The position numbers and the translations under genes were made by a program. DNA of 64,000 nt from Methanomicrobiaceae archaeon. Lineage in GTDB: Archaea; Halobacteriota; Methanomicrobia; Methanomicrobiales; Methanomicrobiaceae. The notes under the pieces are model-generated. The model did not search any database and was not told the origin of the DNA. It saw only the letters and a list, made by a program, of their open reading frames with translations. Shown piece by piece: positions 1-8,515 of the stretch (position 1 is its first letter; every line of letters begins with the position of its first letter). The DNA lies in the NCBI GenBank assembly GCA_016926855.1, contig JAFGNT010000003.1:1-64000 (forward strand). The letters run 5' to 3'.

Positions 1-59
1 CGCCGGGCCGGAAGGTCGGGCACATCGCGGCACGGCGCACGGGAAAATGGAAGAAGTAA
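1..59 (+). CDS. rplB: 50S ribosomal protein L2 (uL2), 3' end only
   Basis: Only the last 18 codons and the TAA stop (57-59) are in the window; the reading frame starts at base 3. The visible tail, ending ARRTGKWKK, matches the basic C-terminus of archaeal uL2, and rpsS follows 12 bases later as expected in the S10/spc block. The 5' part lies upstream of the window. Confidence 0.8.
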   Translation, partial: PGRKVGHIAARRTGKWKK

Positions 60-71
60 GGGGGGTCGGAT

Positions 72-485
72 ATGGCAAAAAAGACACAAAAACGGATGCC
101 GAGAAGGAGAGAAGAGTTCACCTATCACGGCTACAAAATCGAGGAGCTCCAGCAGATGGGCATGAGTGAGCTTCTCCCCATCATGCCTTCACGTACACGC
201 CGGAAAATAAACCGCGGCCTGTCACGGGATCATGAGAAACTGCTGGAGGAAATCAGATTAGGCAAGGAGCGAATCCGGACGCACGTGCGTGACATGGTGA
301 TTCTGCCCGAGATGGTCGGAAAGACCATCGAAGTATACAACGGCAAGGCATTCCTCTCTGTCGAGATCCAGCCCGAAGCAGTATTCCACTACCTCGGCGA
401 GTTCGCGCTCACGCGCCACAGAGTGGCTCACGGGAGCGCCGGTATCGGTGCGACGCGGTCGAGTAAATACGTACCCCTGAAGTGA
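72..485 (+). CDS. rpsS: 30S ribosomal protein S19 (uS19)
   Basis: This 137-aa protein of the small-subunit head has the archaeal long form, with an extra N-terminal stretch of about 40 residues rich in basic residues ([14 protein letters not shown]) before the core. The core motifs [17 protein letters not shown] and the C-terminal [23 protein letters not shown]-type tail are typical of uS19. The start ATG lies 12 bases after rplB, behind a GGGGGTCGG ribosome-binding stretch. rplV follows after 5 bases. Confidence 0.97.
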   Translation: MAKKTQKRMPRRREEFTYHGYKIEELQQMGMSELLPIMPSRTRRKINRGLSRDHEKLLEEIRLGKERIRTHVRDMVILPEMVGKTIEVYNGKAFLSVEIQPEAVFHYLGEFALTRHRVAHGSAGIGATRSSKYVPLK

Positions 486-490
486 TGACC

Positions 491-952
491 ATGGCAAGGA
501 CAGGATATTCACTACAGGATACGGGAGAAGGAATCGCTCGTGCAAAGGCAAATGAGCTTCCCGTATCGCCGAAGCACTCTATGGAGATCGCCAGTTTCGT
601 GAAAAAGATGACCACAAAGGAAGCGATTGCATATCTGACCGAGGTTGTCGCGAAGAAGAAGGCCATTCCGTTCAGGAAGTTCAACAGGAACGTTGCCCAC
701 AAGCGCTGCCTCAAAGGCTGGGACGCAGGGCGCTTTCCGGTGAAGGCGTCGGCGGCGTACCTCCGCCTGCTCGGATCGGTTGAAAAGAATGCGGAATACG
801 CCGGCCTCGACACGGACAAGCTCCGTATCGTACACGTATCTGCAAACCGCGGGCGCGGAATGAAAGGTTTCTTCCCCCGTGCGATGGGACGTGCAACGCC
901 GAAGCGGCGTGAAACCGTCAACATCGAGATAGTTGTCAGGGAGGTGGAGTGA
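491..952 (+). CDS. rplV: 50S ribosomal protein L22 (uL22)
   Basis: The 153-aa product is uL22, which lines the exit tunnel of the large subunit. The start MARTGYS at 491 is preferred over in-frame GTG 482 and ATG 485, which overlap the end of rpsS; archaeal L22 commonly begins close to this point. The [10 protein letters not shown] and tunnel-loop regions and the archaeal C-terminus ([16 protein letters not shown]) are visible. Its TGA overlaps the ATG of rpsC by one base. Confidence 0.95.
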   Translation: MARTGYSLQDTGEGIARAKANELPVSPKHSMEIASFVKKMTTKEAIAYLTEVVAKKKAIPFRKFNRNVAHKRCLKGWDAGRFPVKASAAYLRLLGSVEKNAEYAGLDTDKLRIVHVSANRGRGMKGFFPRAMGRATPKRRETVNIEIVVREVE

Positions 953-1656
953 TGGCGATTGAACGGCGTTTTATCGAAGACGGAGTGCGCAAGGCACGTG
1001 TAGAGCAGTTCATGAGAAAGGAACTGAAACGAGCCGGATACGGTGGCATGGACATCGCCCGCACTCCTTTCGGGACGCAGGTGACGATCTTTGCGGAGAA
1101 GCCGGGCATTGTCATCGGCAAGGGCGGGAAGGTTGTCCGGGCGCTTACCCAGAACCTTCAGACGGATTTCAATATCGAATCCCCCCAGATCGAGGTGCAG
1201 CAGGTCGAGGATCCGAACTTCAACGCCCAGATTATGGCGGAACGCCTTGCAAATTCGCTTGAGCGGGGATGGTACTTCAGAAAGGCCGGATCCAGCGTTA
1301 TCCGCCGCGTTATGGATGCGGGAGCTCTCGGGTGCGAAGTGGTGCTGTCCGGAAAACTCACCGGCTCGCGTGCACGTGTCCAGAAGTTTACCGACGGGTA
1401 CATCAAGCACTGCGGCGAACCCAGCGAGACGATTGTGGAGAAGGGCTTTGCCCTCGCCATCAAGAAACTCGGGACGGTCGGTGTGCAGGTCAAGATTATC
1501 CCGCCCGGTGCAGTGCTCCCCGATCACTTTGAAGTGCTGCCGCCCGTAGCCCGGAAACCCGAAGAGGATGAAGGGCTCACGCCGGAGGCACTCGGCGAGG
1601 AGATCGATGCCGAGCTCTCCGCAATGGAAGATGTTCCCGTAGAGGAGGATATCTGA
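952..1656 (+). CDS. rpsC: 30S ribosomal protein S3 (uS3)
   Basis: The 234-aa protein binds mRNA at the entry channel. A KH domain is visible near residues 40-60 ([14 protein letters not shown], with the GxxG loop), followed by the S3 C-terminal domain with [14 protein letters not shown]. An acidic tail (about residues 200-234, rich in E and D) follows, as in many archaeal S3 proteins. ATG 952 overlaps the rplV stop; the GTG at 949 is less likely. rpmC begins one base after the stop. Confidence 0.97.
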   Translation: MAIERRFIEDGVRKARVEQFMRKELKRAGYGGMDIARTPFGTQVTIFAEKPGIVIGKGGKVVRALTQNLQTDFNIESPQIEVQQVEDPNFNAQIMAERLANSLERGWYFRKAGSSVIRRVMDAGALGCEVVLSGKLTGSRARVQKFTDGYIKHCGEPSETIVEKGFALAIKKLGTVGVQVKIIPPGAVLPDHFEVLPPVARKPEEDEGLTPEALGEEIDAELSAMEDVPVEEDI

Positions 1657-1657
1657 A

Positions 1658-1855
1658 ATGGCAATCTTTCGTGCCCGCGAAGTCGCTCAGCAGAGTGATG
1701 TTGAACTCGAAGAGCAACTGTCAAAAATGCAGCTGGAATTGATCCAGGACAAGGGGAAGGTCAGCGCCGGCGGTGCGACGGAGAATCCCGGTCGTATCCG
1801 TGAGCTGCGCCGGACTATTGCCCGGATCAAGACGGAGCAGAGAAAGCGCAGATGA
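1658..1855 (+). CDS. rpmC: 50S ribosomal protein L29 (uL29)
   Basis: A 65-aa two-helix protein of the tunnel-exit region. It shows the family pattern of an N-terminal helix (EVAQQSDVELEEQLSKMQLEL), a short GGATENPGRIRELR segment and a C-terminal RRTIARIKTEQRKR helix. The stop overlaps the rnp1 start by 4 bases (ATGA), which suggests translational coupling. Confidence 0.95.
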   Translation: MAIFRAREVAQQSDVELEEQLSKMQLELIQDKGKVSAGGATENPGRIRELRRTIARIKTEQRKRR

Positions 1856-2127
1856 TTACGCCGCAGAACGTGCTCCGGCACGAACTCATCGGGCTGTCCG
1901 CTCGCGTCGTATCGGCATCACATCCCTGTTATAAAGGGATCGCCGGCACCGTGGTGGACGAGACCCGGAATATGCTGGTGATAGCGACACCAGGCGGCCA
2001 TAAAAAGGTACAGAAACACTGCACGCTGCTGGAACTCCGCCTTCCTGATGATACCCGTGTACGGGTTGATGGGTCGGCGCTGGTCATGCAGCCGGAAAAA
2101 CGAATTAGTATGCGAATCAGGAATTAG
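1852..2127 (+). CDS. rnp1: Ribonuclease P protein component 1 (Rpp29/Pop4 family)
   Basis: The 91-aa product is one of the archaeal RNase P protein subunits that assist the catalytic RNA in 5' maturation of tRNA. The Rpp29 fold signature is visible as a beta-rich core with HPCYKGIAGTVVDETRNMLVI, and a basic patch (GGHKKVQKH) follows. Its place between rpmC and rpsQ is the usual one in euryarchaeal ribosomal operons. No sui1-like gene lies between L29 and this gene. Confidence 0.95.
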   Translation: MITPQNVLRHELIGLSARVVSASHPCYKGIAGTVVDETRNMLVIATPGGHKKVQKHCTLLELRLPDDTRVRVDGSALVMQPEKRISMRIRN

Positions 2128-2136
2128 AGGTAAAAT

Positions 2137-2463
2137 ATGGCTTTAAAAACAGGATTAAACGTCAAGGCTCCCGAAAAGGAATGCACTGACGTGAATTGTC
2201 CATTTCACGGCACTTTACCGGTGCGCGGCCAGGTGATTACCGGTAAGGTCGTGAGTGACCGGATGCGGAATTCCGTCGTTGTCGCACGGGATTACCTGCA
2301 TTATGTGAAAAAATACAAGCGGTATGAAAAACGAAGTTCCAAGCTTCATGCGCACAGCCCCCCGTGTCTTAACGCCAAGACCGGTGACATCGTCAGGATT
2401 GCCGAGTGCAGGCCTCTCTCAAAGACCAAGACATTTGTCGTTGTGGAGGTGCTTTTAGAATGA
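2137..2463 (+). CDS. rpsQ: 30S ribosomal protein S17 (uS17)
   Basis: The 108-aa product is the archaeal/eukaryotic-type S17. Its N-terminal region has [11 protein letters not shown] (Cys16, Cys21 and His24), then the OB-fold with [31 protein letters not shown]-type strands and [14 protein letters not shown]. The TGA at 2461-2463 overlaps the ATG of rplN. Confidence 0.96.
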   Translation: MALKTGLNVKAPEKECTDVNCPFHGTLPVRGQVITGKVVSDRMRNSVVVARDYLHYVKKYKRYEKRSSKLHAHSPPCLNAKTGDIVRIAECRPLSKTKTFVVVEVLLE

Positions 2464-2858
2464 GGGCAAAACAGTCCCGGACCCCTCGCGCTCTTGCGAC
2501 GGGTTCACGGCTTACCTGCGCCGACAACACCGGTGCCCGCATAATCGAGATAATCTCGGTGGACAGGTTTCACGGTGTCAGGAGGCGTCAGCCGAAGATG
2601 GGCCTTGGCGACATGGGAACGATGAGCGTAAAGAAGGGATCGCCCGACATGCGCAGAAAGCTGGTGAAGGCGGTTATCATCCGACAGAAGAAGGAAATCC
2701 GGCGTATCAACGGGCTTCGTCTTTCCTTCGAGGACAATGCCGCCGTCGTGACGAACGAGCGCGGAGAGCCCCGCGGCACCGAGATCAAGGGGCCGGTGGC
2801 ACGTGAAGTTGCCGAGCGCTTCCCGAAGATCGGGTCTATGGCAACAATTATCGTATGA
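2460..2858 (+). CDS. rplN: 50S ribosomal protein L14 (uL14)
   Basis: The 132-aa product is uL14, an intersubunit-bridge protein. The family core is visible in [15 protein letters not shown] and in the [21 protein letters not shown] loop, with the C-terminal [15 protein letters not shown]. The start at ATG 2460 overlaps the rpsQ stop in the ATGA pattern; an in-frame upstream ATG at 2406 is inside rpsQ and is rejected. Confidence 0.96.
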   Translation: MRAKQSRTPRALATGSRLTCADNTGARIIEIISVDRFHGVRRRQPKMGLGDMGTMSVKKGSPDMRRKLVKAVIIRQKKEIRRINGLRLSFEDNAAVVTNERGEPRGTEIKGPVAREVAERFPKIGSMATIIV

Positions 2859-2868
2859 GGTGTGCGGA

Positions 2869-3231
2869 ATGGTTCGAATTGTAAGTAAACAGCCGAGAAC
2901 ACAGAGAAAAATCCGCTATAACGCACCGCTCCACCAGCGCGGTAAATTCCTCTGCGCACCGCTCGATTCCAATCTTCAGTCGCAGTACAAGACCCGCTCT
3001 GTCCGTCTCGTTAAAGGCGATACGGTCAAAGTGCTCCGCGGTGATTTTCATGGCGATACGGGTGTTGTTGACGGCGTCGATCTGAAAAGATCCCGGATTC
3101 TGGTACACGGCGTATCGGTCACAAAGGCCGACGGAACAGAAGTGCCCCGTCCCGTTGACCCGTCGAATGTGCAGGTCACCAAACTGAACCTGAAGGATAA
3201 AACGCGGGAGAACCGCATCAGGAGGGCCTGA
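2869..3231 (+). CDS. rplX: 50S ribosomal protein L24 (uL24)
   Basis: The 120-aa product contains the KOW motif (VRLVKGDTVKVLRGDFHGDTGVV) near residues 45-68, preceded by an archaeal N-terminal extension. The start MVRIVSKQ at 2869 is chosen because the upstream in-frame ATG (2803) lies inside rplN. The C-terminal part (TKLNLKDKTRENRIRRA) is typical of archaeal L24. Confidence 0.96.
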   Translation: MVRIVSKQPRTQRKIRYNAPLHQRGKFLCAPLDSNLQSQYKTRSVRLVKGDTVKVLRGDFHGDTGVVDGVDLKRSRILVHGVSVTKADGTEVPRPVDPSNVQVTKLNLKDKTRENRIRRA

Positions 3232-3235
3232 ATCC

Positions 3236-3964
3236 ATGTCAAATCACTTGAAACGCCTGACCACGCCTAATTCATGGCGTATCGCGAAAAAGGCGAACAC
3301 ATTTATCACGAAGACTGCCCCCGGACCCCATAATGCCAGTGCAATGCCGGTGGCTGTGTGGCTCCGGGATCACATGGGCATTGCCCGGACGATGAAGGAA
3401 ATTAAAAAGATCCTCACCGACCGCGCGATCATCGTCAACGGCAAGGTCTGCACCGACCCGAAACTTGGCATCGGCGTCTTTGACATTATCTCGATTCCGA
3501 AAATGGAGAAGCAGTACCGTATTCTCTTAAACAAGAAAGGCGATCTGGTCTCGATTCCCATCTCGGAAGAGGCCGCGAAGACACGGCTCTGCAAGATCCG
3601 CAACAAAACAATCATAAAAGACGGACAGATTCAGCTGAACCTGCTGTATGGTGCGAATACCCTCACCGACAACCAGCAGTACCGCCCCAAGGACTCCATC
3701 GTCATGTCGATGGGCGAGGCGGATTTCTTCACGATCATCGAGCACTTCCCCTTTGCCGTCGGTAACATGGCAATGGTGATTGGCGGACGCCACTCAGGGA
3801 AAGTCGGCCGGATTGTCGAGATCAGAGACGTTCCGGGAAGTACTCCCAACCGCGTGATCCTTGAGGACAAGGAAGGGAATGACCGGTTCGATACGATAGA
3901 GGGCTATGTCTTTATGGTGGGACGAGAGGAGCCTGCCGTCTCTGAATGGGGGATTGAGCAGTGA
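3236..3964 (+). CDS. rps4e: 30S ribosomal protein S4e (eS4)
   Basis: The 242-aa product is eS4, a protein absent from bacteria. An S4-like RNA-binding segment ([22 protein letters not shown], about residues 45-68) is followed by the central S4e domain and a C-terminal KOW motif ([21 protein letters not shown], about 175-195). Length agrees with archaeal S4e. The stop overlaps the GTG of rplE by 4 bases. Confidence 0.97.
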   Translation: MSNHLKRLTTPNSWRIAKKANTFITKTAPGPHNASAMPVAVWLRDHMGIARTMKEIKKILTDRAIIVNGKVCTDPKLGIGVFDIISIPKMEKQYRILLNKKGDLVSIPISEEAAKTRLCKIRNKTIIKDGQIQLNLLYGANTLTDNQQYRPKDSIVMSMGEADFFTIIEHFPFAVGNMAMVIGGRHSGKVGRIVEIRDVPGSTPNRVILEDKEGNDRFDTIEGYVFMVGREEPAVSEWGIEQ

Positions 3965-4467
3965 ATCCTATGCAGGATGTCGTTATCGACAAAGTCGTTG
4001 TCCACATGGGCGTCGGCGAATCCGGTGAGAAGCTTGTGAGGGCCGAGAATATCATGAAGGCAATCACCAACCAGCAGTCCGTTCGTACGATCGCAAAGCG
4101 GACTCAGCCCGCCTTCGGCATCAGGAAGGGACAACCCATCGGGTGCAAAGTCTCGCTTCGCAGCGAAAATGCCACCTCGTTTATCGAGACTGCCCTCGGG
4201 ATCATCGAAAAAACGCTGTCTGCGGGACAGTTCGATATCAACGGCAATGTTTCCTTTGGCATTGAAGAGCACACCGATTTCCCCGGACAGTCATATGATC
4301 CGATGATCGGCATCTACGGTATGGACGTCACGGTCGTGATGGAGCGCCGCGGAGTGCGTATTGCCCGTCGGAACATCGGACGTAAGAAACTGCCGGCACA
4401 GCAGCGGGTACGTCGCGAGGATGCGATCCGCTTCATGCAGGACACATACCAGGTGGAGGTGCAGTAA
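3961..4467 (+). CDS. rplE: 50S ribosomal protein L5 (uL5)
   Basis: The 168-aa product is uL5, which binds 5S rRNA. GTG 3961 gives [21 protein letters not shown], the usual archaeal N-terminus, and has a GGGGGATT ribosome-binding stretch about 7 bases upstream; ATG 3970 is the alternative. Core motifs [17 protein letters not shown]-like (here [14 protein letters not shown]) and [11 protein letters not shown] are present. The TAA overlaps the ATG of rpsN by one base. Confidence 0.96.
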   Translation: MNPMQDVVIDKVVVHMGVGESGEKLVRAENIMKAITNQQSVRTIAKRTQPAFGIRKGQPIGCKVSLRSENATSFIETALGIIEKTLSAGQFDINGNVSFGIEEHTDFPGQSYDPMIGIYGMDVTVVMERRGVRIARRNIGRKKLPAQQRVRREDAIRFMQDTYQVEVQ

Positions 4468-4646
4468 TGGCAGGAGAACAGACCGGAAACGAAACGCAGA
4501 AATCCACACGGAAATTTGGGCGCGGTGCACACGAATGCCAGATGTGCGGCCGGAAACAGGGCCTTGTGCGCCGGTACAACATTTTCCTCTGCCGTCAGTG
4601 CTTCCGCGAGTGGGCCCGCAAGATTGGCTTTAAGAAGATGGACTGA
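4467..4646 (+). CDS. rpsN: 30S ribosomal protein S14, zinc-binding type (uS14)
   Basis: This short gene encodes 59 residues. The product has two zinc-binding pairs, CQMC (ending near residue 27) and CRQC (near residue 50), spaced as in archaeal uS14, and ends [14 protein letters not shown], a typical S14 C-terminus. It lies between rplE and rpsH as expected. The N-terminal 12 residues ([12 protein letters not shown]) are a small extension. Confidence 0.93.
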   Translation: MAGEQTGNETQKSTRKFGRGAHECQMCGRKQGLVRRYNIFLCRQCFREWARKIGFKKMD

Positions 4647-4661
4647 AAGGAGAGGAAAACA

Positions 4662-5054
4662 ATGACACGACAAAATCCAATCGCTGATGCGTTGAGCACA
4701 ATCAAGAACGCCTCGGATGTCGGCAAAGACGGGTGTATCGTCGAACCGGCAAGCAAACTCTTTGGCGCGATGCTCGGCATCATGAAGGAAAACGGGTATG
4801 TCGGGGACTTTGAGTTCATCGATGACGGACGCGGCGGCCAGTTCCGCGTCGGGCTGAATGGCAGGATCAATAAATGTGGTGTTATCACACCCCGCTACTC
4901 GGTAAAAGCGAATGAGCTCGAGTACTGGGAAACCCAGTACCTGCCTGCGAAGAATTATGGCATTCTCATCATATCGACGTCGAAAGGCGTTCTGTCGCAT
5001 GAAACTGCACGGAAAAACGGTATGGGCGGAGAACTGCTGGGATACGTATACTAA
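4662..5054 (+). CDS. rpsH: 30S ribosomal protein S8 (uS8)
   Basis: The 130-aa product binds 16S rRNA helix 21. It begins [17 protein letters not shown] and ends in the family signature [27 protein letters not shown] ribosome-binding stretch GAAAGGAGAGG precedes the ATG. Length is standard for archaeal S8. Confidence 0.97.
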   Translation: MTRQNPIADALSTIKNASDVGKDGCIVEPASKLFGAMLGIMKENGYVGDFEFIDDGRGGQFRVGLNGRINKCGVITPRYSVKANELEYWETQYLPAKNYGILIISTSKGVLSHETARKNGMGGELLGYVY

Positions 5055-5069
5055 CGGGAGAAAAGTACC

Positions 5070-5594
5070 ATGGTATTTGAAAGAAAGGTAGGGATTCCTG
5101 AGGGCGCCACCGTAAACCTTGACGGTTCAACGCTTCAGATTTCCGGGCCAAAAGGTTCCCTCTCACGCGGTATGCGGTATCCGCAGGTGACCATCGAGTG
5201 CACGGACACCGAGGTGCGTGTTGCAACGGAGTCGGACCGGAAACGGATCATCGCGATGGTCGGCACCTATGCGGCGCATGCGAACAATATGTTTACGGGA
5301 GTTACCGAAGGGTTCGAGTACCGGATGAAGGTGGTGTACAGCCACTTCCCGATCCAGCTCAAACTCACGGGGGACAAGCTTGAGATCATCAATTTCCTGG
5401 GCGAAAAAGAGCCGCGTATTGCGCGGATTCTTGACGGCGTATCCGTTAAACTCGGAAATGATGAAGTAATCGTTACCGGGAATGACAAGGATGCTGTTGG
5501 TTCAAGCGCCGCAAATATCGAGACGGCAACCCGCATCCGGAAACGCGATCCGCGTGTATTCCAGGACGGCATTTATGTCGTGGAGAAGGTGTGA
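5070..5594 (+). CDS. rplF: 50S ribosomal protein L6 (uL6)
   Basis: The 174-aa product has the two repeated alpha/beta L6 domains. Recognisable segments are VNLDGSTLQISGPKGSLSR in the first and the C-terminal signature region DAVGSSAANIETATRIRKRDPRVFQDGIYVVEK in the second. The start ATG lies behind a GGGAGAAAAG stretch 15 bases after rpsH. Confidence 0.96.
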   Translation: MVFERKVGIPEGATVNLDGSTLQISGPKGSLSRGMRYPQVTIECTDTEVRVATESDRKRIIAMVGTYAAHANNMFTGVTEGFEYRMKVVYSHFPIQLKLTGDKLEIINFLGEKEPRIARILDGVSVKLGNDEVIVTGNDKDAVGSSAANIETATRIRKRDPRVFQDGIYVVEKV

Positions 5595-5599
5595 TTCAC

Positions 5600-6010
5600 A
5601 TGGCGGATGAGATCAAGAGGCTGATTCGGGCGCGTGCCCGCAACCGTGCAACGTTCAAACGCCAGGGAATAAGCCGGAAGAAGAAACTCGAGGATGTCTG
5701 GCGGAGACCGCGTGGGCTGCAGAGCAAGCAGCGCCGACAGTACCGCGCAAAGGGACGCCACCCGAAACCCGGGTTCGGCGCACCTGCACGGGTCCGCGGG
5801 TTTCACCCGAGCGGGTACGAGGAAGTGCGCGTATGCAATGTCGCCGATCTGGAGGGGCTCGACGCAGCCACCCAGGCAGTGCGCATTGGTGGAACTGTCG
5901 GAAACCGCAAACGCGAGGCAATTCAGGTAAAATCTCTTGAATATGGCCTGAAAGTCCTCAACCCAAAAGAGATAGTCTCTCCGGAAGCGGAGGTGACGGA
6001 CGATGAGTGA
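5600..6010 (+). CDS. rpl32e: 50S ribosomal protein L32e (eL32)
   Basis: The 136-aa product is an archaeal/eukaryotic large-subunit protein. The core WRRPRGLQSKQRRQYRAKGRHPKPGFG and RVRGFHPSGYEEV pattern is characteristic. ATG 5600 (MADEIKRL) is chosen over an in-frame GTG at 5591 that overlaps the rplF stop. The 3' end overlaps rpl19e by 8 bases. Confidence 0.95.
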   Translation: MADEIKRLIRARARNRATFKRQGISRKKKLEDVWRRPRGLQSKQRRQYRAKGRHPKPGFGAPARVRGFHPSGYEEVRVCNVADLEGLDAATQAVRIGGTVGNRKREAIQVKSLEYGLKVLNPKEIVSPEAEVTDDE

Positions 6011-6455
6011 CCTGAGAAACCAGCGGCGGATGGCTGCCGCAGTCCTGAAGTGCGGCGTTCACCGGGTATGGCTGGATGCCGATCGCATGTCTGATATCGA
6101 GAATGCCATCTCCCGCGACGATGTCCGGGGGCTTATTGACGAGGGTGCAGTCCGGGCCCGCCCGGTCATCGGTGTCAGCCGTGGCAGAGCGAGGATCAAG
6201 GCAGCAAAACGTTCATACGGTCACTGTAAGGGTGCCGGGCGGCGAAAGGGTGCCGCCGGCGCGCGCAACCCGTCAAAGGAACAGTGGATGCGGAAGATCC
6301 GTGCAATCCGGCGCTCCCTCAGGGAGATGCGGGAAGATGAAACGATTGACCGTCACCTCTACCGGGTGATGTACCGCAAGTCTGCCGGAGGGCAGTTCCG
6401 GAGTGTTGCACACATGAAGGCACAGATGGAATCCATTGCAGGGAGGATGAACTGA
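6003..6455 (+). CDS. rpl19e: 50S ribosomal protein L19e (eL19)
   Basis: The 150-aa product is very basic and helical. It begins [25 protein letters not shown], and the motif [25 protein letters not shown] is typical of eL19. The last third ([26 protein letters not shown]) is the long C-terminal helix seen in this family. Confidence 0.96.
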   Translation: MSDLRNQRRMAAAVLKCGVHRVWLDADRMSDIENAISRDDVRGLIDEGAVRARPVIGVSRGRARIKAAKRSYGHCKGAGRRKGAAGARNPSKEQWMRKIRAIRRSLREMREDETIDRHLYRVMYRKSAGGQFRSVAHMKAQMESIAGRMN

Positions 6456-6456
6456 C

Positions 6457-6984
6457 ATGGCAACGGGACCGCGATATTTCGTCCCATTCCGACGACGGAG
6501 AGAGGGTAAAACAGATTACTATAAACGTATGAAATTGCTCCTCTCCGAAAAACCGCGAATGGTCGTGCGGAAAACAAACCGCCAGATCATCATCCAGCTG
6601 GTTGAGGCCGATCTGGTCGGTGACCGGACTCTGGTCGCTGCCTATTCAACGGAACTGGCCGCTTTCGGTTACACGGGAGCGACAGCCAATACGCCGGCTG
6701 CATATCTCACCGGCATTCTGTTTGCCGTGAAGGCACAGAAGGCGGGATATGAGAAAGCAATCCTCGATATCGGGCTGAACCGCGCCTCTGTCGGGGCACG
6801 GGTGTTTGCAGCGCTGAAAGGCGCCGTCGAGGCCGGCCTCGATGTGCCGTTCGGTGAGAGCATCCTTCCCGACGATGACCGCGTCAGGGGGGCGCATATC
6901 GAAGCATATGCACCGGAACGTGCGGAAAATCTCGTGAAGAACGTCGAAGAAACTGGAGAAAAAATCAAGAAGGAGCTGGTGTGA
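6457..6984 (+). CDS. rplR: 50S ribosomal protein L18 (uL18)
   Basis: The 175-aa product is the 5S rRNA-binding protein uL18 in its archaeal long form. It starts [38 protein letters not shown], a classical archaeal L18 N-terminus, and carries the [26 protein letters not shown] segment. rpsE begins one base after the stop. Confidence 0.96.
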   Translation: MATGPRYFVPFRRRREGKTDYYKRMKLLLSEKPRMVVRKTNRQIIIQLVEADLVGDRTLVAAYSTELAAFGYTGATANTPAAYLTGILFAVKAQKAGYEKAILDIGLNRASVGARVFAALKGAVEAGLDVPFGESILPDDDRVRGAHIEAYAPERAENLVKNVEETGEKIKKELV

Positions 6985-6985
6985 G

Positions 6986-7603
6986 ATGGCATGGGAACAG
7001 GAAGAATGGATTCCTCTCACCGGCCTGGGAAAAGAGGTTGCTGCCGGAAAGGTTGCGAATCTCGACGTTGTGCTCGAGAGCGGCAGGCCAATCAAAGAAC
7101 CACAGATCGTGGATTATTTCCTTCCCGACCTTGAAGACGAGGTTCTCGATATCAACATGGTGCAGCGGATGACCGATAGCGGAAGGCGCGTGAAGTTCCG
7201 CTGCGTGGTTGTTGTCGGTAATAAGAACGGATATATAGGGTTTGGACAGGCGAAGGATGCCCAGGTAGGGAACGGAATAAAAAAGGCGATCGAGAATGCA
7301 AAGCTGAACCTGATCAAGGTGAAGCGCGGTTGCGGCAGCTGGGAATGCGGCTGTGGCGCAGTGCACTCGATCCCCGTCGAGGTGGAGGGTAAGGCAGGCA
7401 GTGTCCGCGTTACCCTCAAACCCGCCCCCCAGGGTATCGGGCTCGTTACGGGTGATATCGGAAAGAAAGTGCTCGAACTTGCCGGGATAAAGGACGTCTG
7501 GTCCTATACCCGTGGTAATACCCGGACGACGATCAACTATGCGAAAGCGACGTTCGAGGCACTGCGGGAGACCAACATGGTCAGGACGGGAGGTTCCGAG
7601 TAA
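6986..7603 (+). CDS. rpsE: 30S ribosomal protein S5 (uS5)
   Basis: The 205-aa product takes part in decoding fidelity. The dsRNA-binding-like S5 N-domain ([39 protein letters not shown]) lies at about residues 60-105. An archaeal cysteine cluster CGSWECGCG follows, then the ribosomal S5 C-terminal domain. The stop TAA overlaps the rpmD ATG by one base. Confidence 0.97.
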   Translation: MAWEQEEWIPLTGLGKEVAAGKVANLDVVLESGRPIKEPQIVDYFLPDLEDEVLDINMVQRMTDSGRRVKFRCVVVVGNKNGYIGFGQAKDAQVGNGIKKAIENAKLNLIKVKRGCGSWECGCGAVHSIPVEVEGKAGSVRVTLKPAPQGIGLVTGDIGKKVLELAGIKDVWSYTRGNTRTTINYAKATFEALRETNMVRTGGSE

Positions 7604-8064
7604 TGTATGCGATAGTGCAGGTCCGCGGCGTCGTCAAGACCCCGCGCGAGATCAAGGATACGCTGAAGATGCTCCGTCTTCATCATATCAACCACTGCGT
7701 GCTTGTACCGGACACACCCGCCTACCTCGGGATGATTCGGAAAGTGAAAGACTTCGTCGCATACGGCGAGGTGGATGCCGAAATGCTTGCCGAGATTCTC
7801 CGCACCCGCGGACGGCTCACGGGAAATGTCCGGCTCACCGACGAGTATGTGAAGGAGAACTCGCAGTTTGCCGACATCGACGAACTTGCCCGGGCTCTCT
7901 GCAGTGGAGACGTGGCAATGACGGCAGTATCCGGCCTCAAGCCGGTGATGCGGCTTCACCCGCCCCGGAAAGGGCACCGATCGATCAAGCGGACTTACCA
8001 GCAGGGCGGTGCGCTTGGATACCACGGGCAGGAGATCAATCAGCTCCTGCATAAAATGAGGTGA
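7603..8064 (+). CDS. rpmD: 50S ribosomal protein L30 (uL30)
   Basis: The 153-aa product is the long archaeal/eukaryotic form of uL30 (bacterial forms are about 60 aa). It begins [32 protein letters not shown] and has the conserved [26 protein letters not shown] segment near the C-terminus. Confidence 0.96.
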   Translation: MYAIVQVRGVVKTPREIKDTLKMLRLHHINHCVLVPDTPAYLGMIRKVKDFVAYGEVDAEMLAEILRTRGRLTGNVRLTDEYVKENSQFADIDELARALCSGDVAMTAVSGLKPVMRLHPPRKGHRSIKRTYQQGGALGYHGQEINQLLHKMR

Positions 8065-8069
8065 CAGGA

Positions 8070-8495
8070 ATGCCGGTTAACAAACGTTCAAAATACCGTG
8101 GTTCACGGACCTGTGGTGGCGGAACGCACAAAAACCGCCGCGGTGCCGGAAACCGTGGTGGAAGAGGAAGGGCGGGGCACCGTGATCACCGCTTTACCCA
8201 CTTTCTGCTTTTAGGGCAGGTGCACAATGGAAAGCACGGCTTTGTCCGGAAGCAGTCGTCTCCGACGAAAGTGCTCGATATCGGTGAGATTGACCAGATT
8301 GCGAGCAATCTCGTCGATGCCGGCATCGCCGGAAGGGACGGGGATGCCATTGTACTGGATGCAGACCGGATCGGTATCGATAAGATACTTGGTGGCGGAA
8401 AAGTAACACAGAAGCTGCATATTCAGGCGCGTGCATGTTCCGAACAGGCACGAAGCAAGATTGAGACCATGGGCGGTCAGATTACGATCGCCTGA
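8070..8495 (+). CDS. rplO: 50S ribosomal protein L15 (uL15)
   Basis: The 141-aa product begins MPVNKRSKYRGSRTCGGGTHKNRRGAGNRGGRGRAGH-like and is glycine- and arginine-rich, as usual for uL15. ATG 8070 is chosen because the in-frame GTG at 8061 overlaps rpmD. An A6T6 stretch spans the stop codon, 10 bases before the secY start. Confidence 0.95.
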   Translation: MPVNKRSKYRGSRTCGGGTHKNRRGAGNRGGRGRAGHRDHRFTHFLLLGQVHNGKHGFVRKQSSPTKVLDIGEIDQIASNLVDAGIAGRDGDAIVLDADRIGIDKILGGGKVTQKLHIQARACSEQARSKIETMGGQITIA

Positions 8496-8515
8496 AAAAA
8501 TTTTTTGGTGAACAA

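Noticed and set aside
409-1527. Long open frame of 372 codons on the minus strand across rpsS, rplV and rpsC
   Set aside because: It lies opposite three certain ribosomal genes, has an arginine- and histidine-rich composition without recognisable motifs, and is explained by GC-rich codon use on the plus strand.
8495-8506. A6T6 palindrome between rplO and secY as a terminator
   Set aside because: secY follows within 10 bases with a good ribosome-binding site, and the T-run is short; it is more likely a chance AT tract inside the operon.
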